Shown one piece after another: positions 23,576 through 35,633 of a stretch of 64,000 nt of DNA. The notes beneath the pieces were generated by a model. That model did no database searches. It worked only from the letters and a program-made list of their open reading frames with translations, and had not been told where the DNA came from. The translations under genes were made by a program, and so were the position numbers. The DNA comes from Ceratotherium simum simum (taxonomy: Eukaryota; Chordata; Mammalia; Perissodactyla; Rhinocerotidae). Where the stretch lies: assembly GCF_000283155.1 (NCBI RefSeq), contig NW_004454171.1, positions 15,291,743-15,355,742 on the forward strand, in the 5' to 3' direction. How positions within the stretch are numbered: position 1 is the first letter of the stretch; every line of letters begins with the position of its first letter.

Positions 23576-25489
23576 AATGTCAATACTGTCTATTCAAGTA
23601 CCTGTAACACATTGTTTTAATAATAAGAGCTTTATTCTATTTATGCTAGTAGCTCCTTATAGCTTGTCTTTTTCCACGTTTAACTAGCTAGTTCCATGTT
23701 TACTTCCCCATATGAACTTTAATATCGAATTATTCACCCCCACAAAAACTTCTGGGTATTTTTGTTGGGATTGTGTTAAATTTATAATTAACCTAGGGAG
23801 AACTAAGATCTTTATGAAGTTGAGTCAGCTATCCAGGAAGGGAAATGTCTCTCTACTTGTTCAAGTCTGTTGGGATTGTTTTTACCATATGTTTGCTTTT
23901 ATTTCATTAAATTTATTCCTAAATATTTTATCTTTTTGTTTTTATTGTGAATTGGGTTTCTTTTTCTCCTCTAATTTTGTTTGTGTATATAGACTATTGA
24001 TTTCTGAATGCTAATTTTATATCCTCCAACCTTACTTACGGAATTTTTAATTTTTGAATTAATTTTCTGGTGTTTTTTAGGTAACTATCATGATAATTTA
24101 ACTTCTTTTCAAATCTCATGCTTCTGTTTTTTTTTTGGTCAAATTGCATTGCCTCCTTTCTCCCATATGATATTAAATATCAGTGAAGATAGTGGTCATG
24201 GTTGTCTTGTTCCTAATCTTAATGGAAATGCCTTTTGTGATTCTCTATTAAGTAAGATGCTGAATTTAGGAACAAGAAATTTATATTTTGTCATATTAAG
24301 GAAGTATCAATTGGATACCAATTCATATTTTCCTTAGTATTTTTTTTTTTGAATGGATATTGAATTTTGTCAAAGACTTTTTTACAACTCTGAAGACAAT
24401 CACAATAAGTTTCTTTGTTTCTTTGCTTTCAGAAGTCTAATGCTCGATTAATCCCTATTCCTTATGCTTTGGTCTTTTTCCATAGAGGCCATGAGGATAT
24501 TTCTCTTTATTTTAAAGTCTAATATTTTTACTAGGATATGTCTTGGAGTTGCTGGTTTTGTGTCAAACTTCCCCGGTAATTGTTGGCCCTTTCATTATGT
24601 AGTCTTCTTTCATTTCTGAAAGTTTTCTTGGATCATAGTTTTAAATATTAGTTCTGCTCCATTGTTTCGTTCTCCTCTTTAGGGACTCAAATTATATGCA
24701 TGTCCTTTATCTTCCACTTCAACTACTTTCTCTTTGACTCTTTTTACTTTATCTCATTTTCATTCCTTTGGTTATTTTCCCATCTTTGTTCAAAATTCCT
24801 TAATAAATTTAATATGAATCTATCCTCCCTGGGGAGAATTGTAACTTAGTCTTTCTTTTTTATTTCATTTCTTTCCCGGGTTCAATCAATTCATATTTGA
24901 TTTCTTACTGTTTTCTTGTACCTTTGTACTTAGACTTTGAATTTCTCAATTAAGATTTTTTTCCATATCCCTAAAAATGCTTTTTCTGACAATATTTAAT
25001 TTAGTTTGGAGTTGAGTTTTGAAAATACTTGGAGTATTTTCTTTTTTGCTCCATGGTTTTTTTTTTTTTTTGGTGGGGGTAAGGAGAGTGTTCAAAAGCT
25101 AAATTTTATTTTAAACAATGGCTTTGTATAGATGGAACTTGCATTTCTCTCTTCATTTCAAGCCTAGGGTTGGGGATTTGAGGTAGTTTACAAGATTCCT
25201 AGTTTAAGAGCACCCTCTTCTGTCATTTTAGCAAAGTAGAGTTTCTTTAATGAATGATATTTTTTTTTTTTGGTAGCCATTCTGTCCTACAAACTGGAGA
25301 GTAATTTCTTTTTAGTATAATGAGCATATCATATGCTCACTCAATATACTTCTTGCTGCCTACGTAGAAAGTACTCAATAGTTCCTTTGTGATTGGTAGT
25401 TTGGGTTATGGTGAGGTCATTTATTCATATCTCAATACATTTAAGAACATATTTAAAAGTACTGATACTTTTCCTTGAACTTTTAGGAC

Positions 25490-25620
25490 TTTCCATTTGT
25501 ATTCATTCACTCATTCTTCATTCATTGTATTATTCAAATAGCTCTTACAATGCCAGGTATGTATTAGGTACTAGTCATGAAAAGGTATAGAAAACATGAC
25601 CTTTATTTTCTAAGACAATG
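25490..25620 (-). mobile_element. Possible L2 3' end
   Basis: 'attcattcactcattcttcattcattg' and 'tgccaggtatgtattaggtactag' resemble a reversed L2 3' end. Confidence 0.55.
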
Positions 25621-26189
25621 ATCTCCAAAAGAGTTTTTGAAAAACTTTGTAGTCCCTTTAAGTCAAATTAAAAAATTTTCACCTTAACATTAAGCAACTG
25701 CAAAGGATACACTCTCCAGGCTACTGTAAATGAAACTCTTACACCATTTTTTTAAATGTAGACATTGAAATGTAAATACTACAGTGATTGGCTACACATC
25801 ATCTACCAACAAAAAATATAGGAAACAGTTCATCTTTAATACTTAGAAATGTTAATTGTTCCTTTTCCTCCTTAAACTAATATTTTGATTTCTCTTTCCA
25901 ACATATTTTTATCCTAATTTAATATCTTTTATACCTTAAAGCCTATGATTATGTTTTCAAACTTTTCTGCCACAAAATATGAACGTATTTATTTTTAATT
26001 TTTCAATGACCTTAGTTATCCAAGAGTAATCCTTACAAATAAAACTAGGAAAAATTGGGCCAACCAAATTTTGATAGTCACAAAGAATAAAGTTTTACTG
26101 AAAATGTATTTCTTAATAGCATAAATAGGGCAGGTTTTCAATAGGTAGGTAGTAAAATAACTACTTATGAAATAACATGATGAGGGAAG

Positions 26190-26720
26190 CAATAGAGGAA
26201 CCCAGAAGGAGGAATGAGCCATTCTCCCTGGTTGGTCTGGAAAAGGCTTCCTAGAGAAAACGCCATTTATATCGGATCCAAAGGATTAAAAGGCATCCTT
26301 TGGGCAAATAAGGTAGAAAAAGAAAACCGTAGGCAGGACAGTGAGTGTAAAGCTTGGAGAAAGAGAAGAATATGGCCTGTCCAGGCAACAGGTCCTTTTG
26401 GACATGTTAAATTTGTGATGCCTATTAGATATCCAAATGAAATCTGGTATCTTGTTGGCAATTGAATTTAAGAATGTGGAGTTCAGTGGGATAGGTTTGG
26501 GCCGCTGATAAGTTGTATTCAAAGTCTATAAATTAACCCAGGCTTAGATGAGATCATGTAATAAGTGAGGGTAGGCAGAAAAGAGAAGAATTTCAAGCCC
26601 TGGGGACTGGAGCTCTACAATATTCAGACATCAGGGGAAAGAGAAGGAACCAGTAAAGGAGAGTGCAAGGGATGCCCAGTGACACCCCAGAAACCACGTA
26701 AAGAGAAAGATTGATACGCT
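26190..26720 (-). mobile_element. L2 fragment
   Basis: A reversed L2: 'ggaaaaggcttcctagagaaaacgcc', 'ttggacatgttaaatttgtgatgcctattagatatccaaatg'. The last phrase is the reverse of a well-conserved L2 ORF2 segment. Confidence 0.72.
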
Positions 26721-27012
26721 CTCAAATACTGCCACGTTGAGAAGGTGAGAAATGAGAAATTACCATTTTTAATGCCCTTTAAATTCCAGATTAAAGTGCC
26801 TTTCTAAGATAAGGCCTTCCTAGAAATGGTATTTAAAATTTCCAAAAGATATTTTTTTTCTTTTGTCATCACTCTAGTTTTAATTTCTCGTTTTAATAGA
26901 TTAAATTGGCTGAGCAAAAACTTCTAGGATTTTTATTAGGGTGTTCTTTTTAGTTAAATACCTGATTATTTTGTTAATGTGTTCCATGGATATAAGGAAA
27001 TAACATATATTC

Positions 27013-27181
27013 TTTGTTTGTTTTAAACAAAAGATGTGAATGTATATATATATTTTTATATAAATAACATTATATATATAACATATAAAATACAGTAACA
27101 TGTAATATATATAAAATAACATCTACACTTTGTTGTTTTAAACAAAGTGATATGAATATATATACATATGTACATATTTTT
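27013..27181 (+). repeat. AT-rich diverged tandem duplication
   Basis: A unit at 27,013-27,058 ('tttgtttgttttaaacaaaagatgtgaatgtatata') recurs at 27,129-27,181 ('tttgttgttttaaacaaagtgatatgaatatata'), with a TA-rich spacer. The spacing is about 117 bp. Each unit contains a palindrome around ttttaaaac/gttttaaac. Confidence 0.7.
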
Positions 27182-27318
27182 ATTTTTGTTTTGTTTTAAA
27201 TTTTTTTTACATTAAATATTCAGAATATCTAGGAATTTTTGCCATCTCTATTTTGTCACCATATTGTTTGATGCATAGAGATTTTCCCCACTGTAACTTT
27301 TTAGAGTGTGTCATTTTA

Positions 27319-27599
27319 TTTTATTTTATTTTTTTTAATTTTTTGTTTATTGCAGTAACATTGGTTTACAACATTGTATAAATTTTAGGTGTACATCATT
27401 ATACTTCTATTTCTGCATAGATTACATCATGTTCACCACCCAAATACTAATTACAACCCATCACCACACACATGTGCCGAATTAGCCCTTTCCCCCTCCC
27501 CTCTCCCCCCTTCCCCTCTGGTAACCACCAATCCAATCTCTGTCTCTGTGTGTTTCTTTATTGTTGTTATTATCTACTACTTAATGAAGGAAATCATAC
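27319..27599 (-). mobile_element. Young L1 3' end, severely 5'-truncated
   Basis: A reversed copy of the same L1 3' UTR seen at 22,620-22,887 (aaccaccaatccaatctctgtctct; cccctcccctctccccccttcccct; TTTTATT tail). The 14-bp target duplication agtgtgtcatttta lies at 27305-27318 and 27600-27613. Only about 280 bp were copied. Confidence 0.93.
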
Positions 27600-28814
27600 A
27601 GTGTGTCATTTTAATTTAACAATATAGCCTTTTAAAAATGTGCTCATACTATAATTTTGTGTTTTTTTGATAACGAGGTCACTACTCTTTATTTTTATTT
27701 TCATTTGCCAAACTTTTTGGTTCTTACCTTTTGTTTCAGTTCTTCTTCTAGATATATTTCTTGTTTAAAATCAAATATATATGAAATATAAATATATATG
27801 AAATAAATATATATTAAAATTATTTATGTAATTATAAGTGTATATAATTATATATGTATTTTAATTTGATACTGCTTCCTATTTCAATCTTTTAGCCTTG
27901 CTCACTTGATTTTCTTGTAACCTCTTTCCTGCCCTCCATATTAATTTGAGTGTATATTACATAACTCAGTCTATTTTTCTAACAAACAAATTGATATATC
28001 AAAATAATATAATAATCAAGCCTCGTTACATGAGGGATAATTTTCCTCTTTTGGCTCATGGTTTGCTTCTTCAGCCCTTAAACATGCCAAGCTATTGGTG
28101 TTTCTCAAGTAATGGAAAACCATGGCTCACCTAGTAGTTTCTACTCTTGTGGATAATTATAAAGTCCCAGCAACCCAAAATGACATTCTTATAGTCTCTC
28201 TTCTCTGAGATTATAGGTGAAACTTGAAGGTCCTTTCTCAAGCCACCTTAGATCCCAAAAGAAATCCAAAGGCTTTGATGATAGGCCTCCTCAGGGAATG
28301 ATGAAATTTTTGTATTCACAATGGCCTGGATGAGAGGTAGGCTTTGGTCTTCTGTCCTTAATTCCTTGGGTGACAAAGACCAAGAACCCCCACTCCTGGG
28401 AATGAGAGAGTAGGGCTTGACATAAAGCCAACATCTCCCCACAGTGCCCTATATGTACTCCACACCTCTGTATTCTAAAGCATCTTCATTTAACCTTGAG
28501 TCCAAAAATGAATAACTGTATGTGACAAATGAACTGGACACTAAATTTAATTAGAAATGAATCTGACACTAAGTGCAATTGGAAATCATTTATATTGTTA
28601 TTTGGCATTTCAGTAAGACATGTTATGCTTCAAATAAGGAATTGTGCAAGGATAAGCCAAAGGATGGCTATTGCAAGATTGTTTGTGAAAGCAAATATTT
28701 AAGAACCAAACAACCATTAGTAGTATTAACGAGGTTAATTAAATGATGACACACTCATACCTTAAATATTGTACACAACATAGTGTAAAAAAGAATGATA
28801 TAATAATACTGATG

Positions 28815-28985
28815 GCTAGCATTCCTATAATATTTTTTATGTGTCAGGTACTATGCAGAGTGTCTTATATGTATTTACCCCTTTAAATCTCACAACTACC
28901 CTATGAAGTTGAAACACAGGCAGATTGAGGCACTCACCCAATAATATACATCCAGTAAGTGGTGGATCTAAAGTCATATGTACTG
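28815..28985 (-). mobile_element. MIR SINE
   Basis: 'gtcaggtactatgcagag', 'aaatctcacaactaccctatgaagttg' and 'ccagtaagtggtggatctaaag' form reversed MIR. Confidence 0.78.
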
Positions 28986-30918
28986 ATGTGGAAGAACAAC
29001 ATGATATTTCACGAAGAGGAAAAAAAAAAAACCAAGGTACAAAGTGCATGTGTAAAGTATAATTCACATTTCTGTAAGAAACAAATGTGCGCTTGTGTGT
29101 GTACATGTGTTTGTGAAAGAAAAAACATCTTCAAATGGATATAAAGCAAACTACTAAAGAGTGGGATTTGGATGTTGGGATTTCTACCTTTGCCTGATAC
29201 ACTACTGTATGTTTTTTATAAAATTATTCCAATACACATATATTACTTTTGCAGTTCACAACTTTAAAGAAATAAAAATTTGAATGAAGAGACTACCACA
29301 TCATAATATGAAAAAAATTCAAATGTCATTTTTTTCAGTCTAATATTGTATAGCACTAATTCCAAACATTTATTTATATTGATGGTAAGTACAGTTATTT
29401 AACTATTTGAGAAGTATTATTTACTATCAAAAATAATACATTAAAATATTTGATTGACTTTCCAGTTAGTGAATTCCTCCCTACATTTTGCTACATTGAT
29501 TTCCTGTCTTGAGTCCATTGCCCTCTCAATCCTCCGGTCACATCTTCTCCCCCACATTAGAGTTTGCTCATTTGAGAGAAACAAGTTTTGGACGTCACCA
29601 TCTGGATTTCAATTTTTGAAGTTTATTTAAGTACATGAGGATGTTTCCAAGAACACAAAACTCTTTGCTTGCTCAGCTGAGACCAGCCATAGTCCGAGAG
29701 CTTTCTTATCTATCAGTGTTAGAGAAGACAAAAATTCAAACTTTACTGTAAACAGTTGACACTAAATAACATTATCCACTCAGCTGACATTCAATAAAGT
29801 TTATTTATGGCATCATTCTCATTTTCTTTCAGATTTTAGAAATTAATGTTATGCATCTCATCTTTCCATCGAGTTATAGTTTGTGATAAATCAATTTCCA
29901 TGGAAACTGATATAAGGAAAAGTATAATTTTGTTGAGACGCTGTGAAATAAATTATGTAATGAATTTGAGAGACAAAACACTTTGAGAATTAATAATTCA
30001 GTTTCAACAATGTTAAAACGGGGTCATAAAAATTTTTGTTGTTTTAATTGGTAGAAGTTTTTGCTTTTTTTAGGGATAAATAACTTTTCCTAAAACATGA
30101 GTGTTGACTCAGAAGGATATAAGGATTTAAACAACTATTAATCAGTGTTTTCCAGATACTTCTCTGTGTTTTGTTATGACTTGAGTATCAACCTGCAATC
30201 AGTTTTGTAATAAGCAAAGTAATATATCCATTGGTATGCTAGATTCAAAAGTCATAAACATAAATATAATGGAATATGCATCATTTCCTTTGGAATTTAT
30301 GAAACTGTTTTGCACAATTCCCTAAAGGGTGAGAGAAAAAAATCAAGCAATCTTTGATATGCAATATAAATAATTCCCAAAAGAAATCACAAGGACTATT
30401 TTTGTTTATTTTTGCTTTAAGTATGCAAATATATTCCTTATCTGTACCTTAACTTTAACTACTCATAAACATCCATTGCATAAACCAGAAAAAGGTCTTA
30501 TTCATGAATTAATTTTATCCTTTGTTGTTAGAACAGAGAAATATGGAATTTTAAATAAAAAACGAGAAAGGAAATACAGACACTAAGTTCATCTGAAATA
30601 GGATGATACTCATATAAAAAATCTTTTTAGAACCTGATATGAATATTAAAAACAAGAAATAATGAGCATTATTAAAACTATATATCCCATACAATATAAA
30701 ATATTGAAAGACATAAAATCATGTTAAATAATTGATATTTTTCGAAAATACACTCACGTCTTCCTTTCTCTTATTCAGACGCATAAATGTAAATAGTGCC
30801 TTATCCACTATTTTTACCTTAATAACCACATGTTCATTGATGTTGTATTATATCAGCCTCAAGAAAAATCAGTACACCAACTGCAATAAATATTAAAAAA
30901 ATAGCCAATGCTCCTTAC

Positions 30919-30985
30919 CGACACATAGGACCGTTTTTCTCCACTACACAAGTCCCACCATTTCTGCAGTAATCTATTGGACACT
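30919..30985 (-). CDS. MALRD1: MALRD1-like exon encoding first half of an EGF-like module
   Basis: This short exon of 67 nt has the acceptor gcttctttttag and the donor gtaagg. Joining it to the LDLa exon at 37645-37770 gives GAG (Glu) across the junction, then 21 codons and two leftover bases (phase 1-2). It begins CPIDYCRNGGTC and ends GPMC-Arg, which are the first four cysteines of an EGF-like domain with the usual NGGTC turn. The final CxC...GxxGxxC part must come from the next exon, which I could not recognise in 1-30,918. A run of LDLa modules followed by a single EGF module near the C-terminus is the arrangement I associate with MALRD1. EGF modules here would lie outside the cell, just before the membrane anchor. 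With an exon this short, confidence depends mainly on the frame match with its neighbour. Confidence 0.75.
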
Positions 30986-31789
30986 CTAAAAAGAAGCATC
31001 ACAAAAATCACAGTTAATTATGAATATTATTGGAAGAAGGAGGACATATTACTGTTACTCATTGCATTAAATCTAATTCCTGAGAGTAAATTGTTTCCTA
31101 GTTGCTAAAAGCACGATAATTCTCCTAGGCTACTTTACTGTACCAACACGTTTGTTCAGTGGCTCCTGCTGCCCCGGATGTGTTCATTGTCTTCACATGC
31201 CCAAGTGGTTGACCACAAGAGAAGACTTTCTTCTCCCCTGGATTAGGTACAGTCTTCTTATTTAGAATATGTCTACATGACATATATGTAATAATACTGA
31301 AATTTTTTCTTTACTGAAACATTTCTTCAGTTCCACACAGTAGTCACTATGTCATGGCAGACAAATGCTTTGCATGAGTGGCCTTGTCTTTTTGATAAAA
31401 TGTCACTCATGTGCATGTGCATGTTCTACCTCTGTGTTGCTGACAGATGTCAGCATGGCTCAAATTGATCCTCGTTGCCCTGGCCCTGCTTTTTTGCTGC
31501 TTGTCTCATTCTCTAGTTGTAGGTTAGCATGACATTTATTTTCAGAGGTGGTTTGTTTAGGGGTTAAAAAGAAGCCTAATATTTTCATGTAGTTATGACT
31601 GTGGAAGTGGTTAATGCTTTCAGTTCTTCGTAATGCTTTCCTTGTGTCCTCACTAAACAATCCTGATCCATTAAGGCCTGTCAATTTCCCTACTCGCTTA
31701 ATCCCCAAGTTGGTCTTCTTGGTTTTTATAACACCTCCTGTCTTGCAGGATACCATTCTTGATGGAAATCTCCACTGCTGCTAATTTTT

Positions 31790-31870
31790 AATTCAACACA
31801 CCTATTCTGAGCACTTAGTCAATGTCTGGCACTGGGCTAGGCACTGGATTTGTAATGGTAAATAATATAG
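31790..31870 (-). mobile_element. L2 3' end
   Basis: 'attctgagcacttagtcaatgtctggcactgggctaggcactgg' is the reversed L2 3' end. It is directly followed by a MIR. Confidence 0.65.
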
Positions 31871-31874
31871 GAAG

Positions 31875-32085
31875 TTTACATAGTTGTTAAGGCCACAGGC
31901 ATCGGAGCTAGACCACTCTGGAATCTCAACTCCACTTATTGGCTGTGTAATATAGTGTAAGGCGGTTACTCTCTCTGTGCCTCAGGTTCCTCTCTGTCAC
32001 GTAGGGTTAAAAACAGTACCTGTCTCATAGGACTGTTGAGAATGTTAGAACACCCAATTCATAGTACGTGTTTAAGAAATGTTGA
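31875..32085 (+). mobile_element. MIR SINE interrupted by L1
   Basis: 'gttgttaaggccacaggcatcggagctagaccactctgg' and 'cctcaggttcctctctgtcacgtagggttaaaaacagtacctgtctcat' are the forward MIR. Its last bases are duplicated around the L1 insert at 32,086-32,223. Confidence 0.85.
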
Positions 32086-32223
32086 GCTGTGTGTACAGTG
32101 ATGGATGGTAATTAGTCTTTCGGTGGTGAACATGATGTAGTCTATACAGAAATCAAAATTTAATGATGTAAACCTGAAATTTATATAATGTTATAAGTGG
32201 ATGTTACCTCAATAAAAGAAAAG
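32086..32223 (+). mobile_element. L1 3'-end insertion of 138 bp inside a MIR
   Basis: A sense copy of the last ~120 bp of the same L1 family ('acctgaaatttatataatgttata', tail 'aataaaagaaaag'). It is bounded by an exact 12-bp duplication, aagaaatgttga, at 32074-32085 and 32224-32235. It splits the 3' end of a MIR and the start of an L2 remnant. Confidence 0.9.
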
Positions 32224-32235
32224 AAGAAATGTTGA

Positions 32236-33130
32236 CCTAAAATGTTGATACAGGTGCAGTCTCTGCTTTCATTGACCTGCCAGCCTCATGGAGGATGCAA
32301 AAAAGTGACTGGGGCATTAAAATACAGTATTAAAAGTCATCTAATTTGGGATGGATATAACAAGGGTGATGAGAGCACCAAGGAGACCACACAAGTCAAA
32401 TCTGGGGAATAAGGAAAAGCTTTCCAGAAGAGAATCAGTAGCCATTTATTTGAGCAGTAGTGTGTGTGTGCGTGTGTGTGTGTGTTTGTGTGTGAGTGTG
32501 TGTAAAGGTCAGCATAAAGACCAGGAGGCCCAAGAAGAGAGCGTGGTTTATTTGAGGAATTGAAGGAAGTTCAGCCTGCTTGGATTGTTAATAGTAAGAA
32601 GAAAGTATGAGAGGAGGTCAGAGACAAGCAAGGGCCAGATCATATAGGCTCAAGCAAGAAGTTTAAACTTTAACCTAGGAGGCCAGGATTTTAAGAAGGT
32701 AAGTGGTGTGCTTCATGCTTTAGAAAGATAATCTTGGATCCAGTGTGTAAAGTCAACAGAAGAGCTAAGACTAAAATTTGGGAGCACAGTTAAGAGTCTT
32801 TTGTAATAATCCAGTAAGAAATGATGGTTGCCTGAACGAAAAGGGTGGGGTGGGAGGTTGAGAGTTGTGGGAATCTATGGCATATTTAAATGTTGGGATT
32901 GAAATATTTTAGGTGATTATTTGGAAGAGTCAAGGATGATGTTCAGATTTTTGGCTAGGCCACTGGCTAGTTGGCGGTTTCATTCACTGAGTTGGGGAAT
33001 TTATGGGGGAGGAAGATGATACTGTGTTTTAGATATAAGGGACATCCAAGTGGAAGTGTTCGGTGGGCAGGATTTGCAAGTCTGAAGCCCAGATGAAATA
33101 CAGGCTAGATATGTGGATTTGAGGAATCAG
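32236..33130 (-). mobile_element. L2 fragment
   Basis: A reversed L2. Landmarks are 'gggccagatcatataggctcaagc' (32,634), 'ttttgtaataatccagtaagaaatgatggttgcctg' (32,799), and 'gggacatccaagtggaagtg' (33,039). It contains a GT microsatellite at 32,460. Confidence 0.75.
32461..32503 (+). repeat. GT microsatellite, interrupted
   Basis: TG dinucleotides with several single-base breaks, inside an L2 remnant. Confidence 0.9.
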
Positions 33131-34714
33131 ATTCCTTCCTTTGCCTTCCAGATATCATCACTTTTCAAGCTTGTTCCTCAAATCATTTGGAGATCGTTGT
33201 GTGAGGTGCTACGGGGTCACAGAGATACAGTCCCTATCTTTACAGGAGCAGACTGACCTTAGCAGAGAGAGAGAAACGATTCACTTGGGCAGAGAAAGGA
33301 TGATGATGATGAAGGATAGTAGAAAAGTAAAGAGAAGAAACAAATTTTATGCAGGCAATATCCATTGAAAGAAAACTTTGGAGGAAAGAGCAGCTAGAGA
33401 GAGATCGTCAAGCCAGTCATTGAATGTTCAGAAGTGGATGGAAAAAGGCATCAGGGAAGGAGGAGGGTTGCCATGTGGGAACAAACCTGAACTATACCAT
33501 ATGTCTGGTATCCTTTTCATTTTCAAAAGTTTTCAGCGATTTGCTTTCCTAGAAGTATATTTCCCATCTTGCCTTCCCTTACTCCTCCCTATGTAACTAA
33601 TCACAACAGGGCAGTTGGGTCCTGAAGATGAGAGTAGAGAGCGACACTCCTCAGGCATTGGGGGCATGCTCAGCTGAACAGAACAGATGGGAAATTTCCT
33701 TCACAAACAAGGAATTAGTGTGTTTGACTAAAAATAGCCCACCAATATAATAAAGCATAAATAGATACAAATCTTGTTAGATAAACATTTTTATGGTTAT
33801 TTTTGGTCTTATGTACAATTTTAGTCTTCCTCAAATAAGAGTTTTGTTTTAGGAAAAAACCAGCAGAGTCAGATACTGTAGAGAATCAAAATGCACACAG
33901 CTGCACATTTTTTTTCTGGGGTCATTAATATTTACTTTGATTGTCGAGAGTAAGGCATAGGCTTGTTTTACATCAGAATGATTCTGTGGGAATCTAAATA
34001 TGTATTTTCTTGCACTGGATAGTGGAGCACGGTGGAAAGTACACAGGAATTTGTGGGAACAAAGAGTGAATCCCGGTGTTTTGGAAGACAGATTTGTGGA
34101 CTATATCTGTGAGAAATTTTTCTAAGTTTCTGCCTTAGACCCAGGTTCTTTATCCAGAAGATGGACAGACACAGTACAAAGTATTTTCAGCTTTAATTTA
34201 CTCAGAACAATTTAGAGCAGGGAGCAGATGAAATGGGAAAGGGGATGGATACCACTAGTTAGTAATGAAGAGACTAAATATTTCCAGTAGATAAGTAGAA
34301 AGTTCCCTAGACGGGAACTAGGAATCCATGGGGGTGATGTTAGAATTAGCGCAAGTTCCCAGGCTCTTTAGCCACATTAAAGTCTCACTGCCTTGTACCC
34401 TCTTGCCTTGGTTATTATGACCACATGTCTGCAGGCCAACACAGCTCACAACCGTCTGTGAAGAAATATCATTCTGGAAAGAATTCACAATCAATCTCAC
34501 TCTGGTGTATCACTTTGGACAAGCAGGAACACACATATAAGCTGGACAAGTGATCAATATAAAAACAAAACTCAATTTTAGGCTTAATTCTAAATAATTT
34601 GCAACTAGGCAACTATCTTCCCCCACCACCACTCCCATGTTTATAGAGACTTGAGAAGTGACAGCTATTACACGGTGGATTGTTGGGAAGAATGATAATC
34701 ACATGAGTCCTTGT

Positions 34715-34910
34715 TTTCCCTCCGCGACACCTGGCTTAGTTAATAAGTTGTGTGTCTTTGGGCTAGGTACTTCAAGGACAGGGTTCTTCATGTGAGGTTT
34801 GTATCACCTTCCTTATAGAGCTGCTGGGAGGATAAAATTAAATTTATTTATAACATTTCTACACTAGGGAATGATATGCATAAAGTATTAAATAATTGTC
34901 CTCATCCATC
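34715..34910 (+). mobile_element. MIR SINE (partial)
   Basis: 'aataagttgtgtgtctttgggctagg' and 'cttatagagctgctgggaggataaaatt' match the forward MIR core and 3' part. Confidence 0.72.
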
Positions 34911-34989
34911 TCTGTATACATGAGGGTTCTTTGAATTTTCCACAAAACCTAATTTCCATGACCATTGCTCTCTCCATTTTCTTCTCTTT

Positions 34990-35225
34990 TTCTTTTTCCC
35001 TCTAGCATGAGGATCACCATCTATTGAAGATCTGTTCTATGTCAGAGACTGTCCTAAGAGTTTTACCAGTGTTACCTCATTTAATCCTCATAACATTATG
35101 TGGTATATCCCTTACTTATCTTCATTTTACAGAGGAGGAAAGTGGTTAATATAATTTGCTCTAGTTAATAGCAAGGAAGAAGCAGAGATTAACTAAATCC
35201 TGGTCTTCTTTCTCCAAAGCCTGTT
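34990..35225 (-). mobile_element. MIR SINE
   Basis: 'acctcatttaatcctcataacattatgtgg' and 'ttcattttacagaggaggaaagtgg' are the reversed MIR, with the core less conserved after 35,150. Confidence 0.72.
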
Positions 35226-35608
35226 AGTCTAAAAACATCAAATGATCTGCTTTTTGATTCAGAATTTCTAAAATCCCTTGCAGTTCTTGATATTATGGGA
35301 TCATGAACCCCTTTAAATCATATGGTGTTTATGCACTGTCATGGATTATATATACATATACACAGTAAACTGCATGTAGTTTCAGGAGCTTTACGGATTG
35401 TAAGAATCCACCAGAAAGCTTGTGAAACCACGCTCCCGGTGGGCAAAGATTCTTCTCTTTATCTTGAAATCCCAGGACAGGGACTGCAGGAGAGATTAAC
35501 CATGGCTCAGAAACTTGAAATAGCTCCACAGTCCTTGCATGGGAAGTTTTTGTGGTTTGTTTTGGCTTAGTTTTTAAAACCTTCTGAAACTTTATTAAGC
35601 TATATATT

Positions 35609-35633
35609 ATTATTATTATTATACTTATATTAA
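35609..35633 (+). repeat. TTA trinucleotide repeat
   Basis: Five consecutive tta units in AT-rich intron. Confidence 0.8.

Larger units (their letters stand above)
20660..25080 (-). mobile_element. Old antisense L1 hosting nested insertions
   Basis: Antisense L1 ORF2/3' sequence runs through this region, recognisable from phrases such as 'tctagaaatggaattgttaggtcaaaaag' (20,885 on), 'gatccacctgagttagtttttgtgtg' (23,019 on) and 'gtggtcatggttgtcttgttcctaat' (24,191 on). It is cut by an ERE (21,192), a young sense L1 (21,669), another ERE (23,130) and a 7SK retrocopy (23,520). The divergence and many indels mean an old L1M-type copy. The ends are approximate, and it could be more than one fragment. 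Confidence 0.72.
1..30918 (-). other. Intron or downstream part of the MALRD1-like gene
   Basis: This stretch lies 3' of the EGF half-exon in gene orientation. No exon completing the EGF module or encoding a convincing membrane anchor was found here. Either the intron is longer than 30.9 kb or a short exon escaped notice. It is filled with SINE, L1, L2 and MIR sequence listed separately. Between listed repeats, the stretches 620-1,330, 2,600-3,380, 3,610-7,900, 12,830-14,060, 14,870-17,320 and 27,620-28,810 show no gene or named repeat that I can support. Confidence 0.5.
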
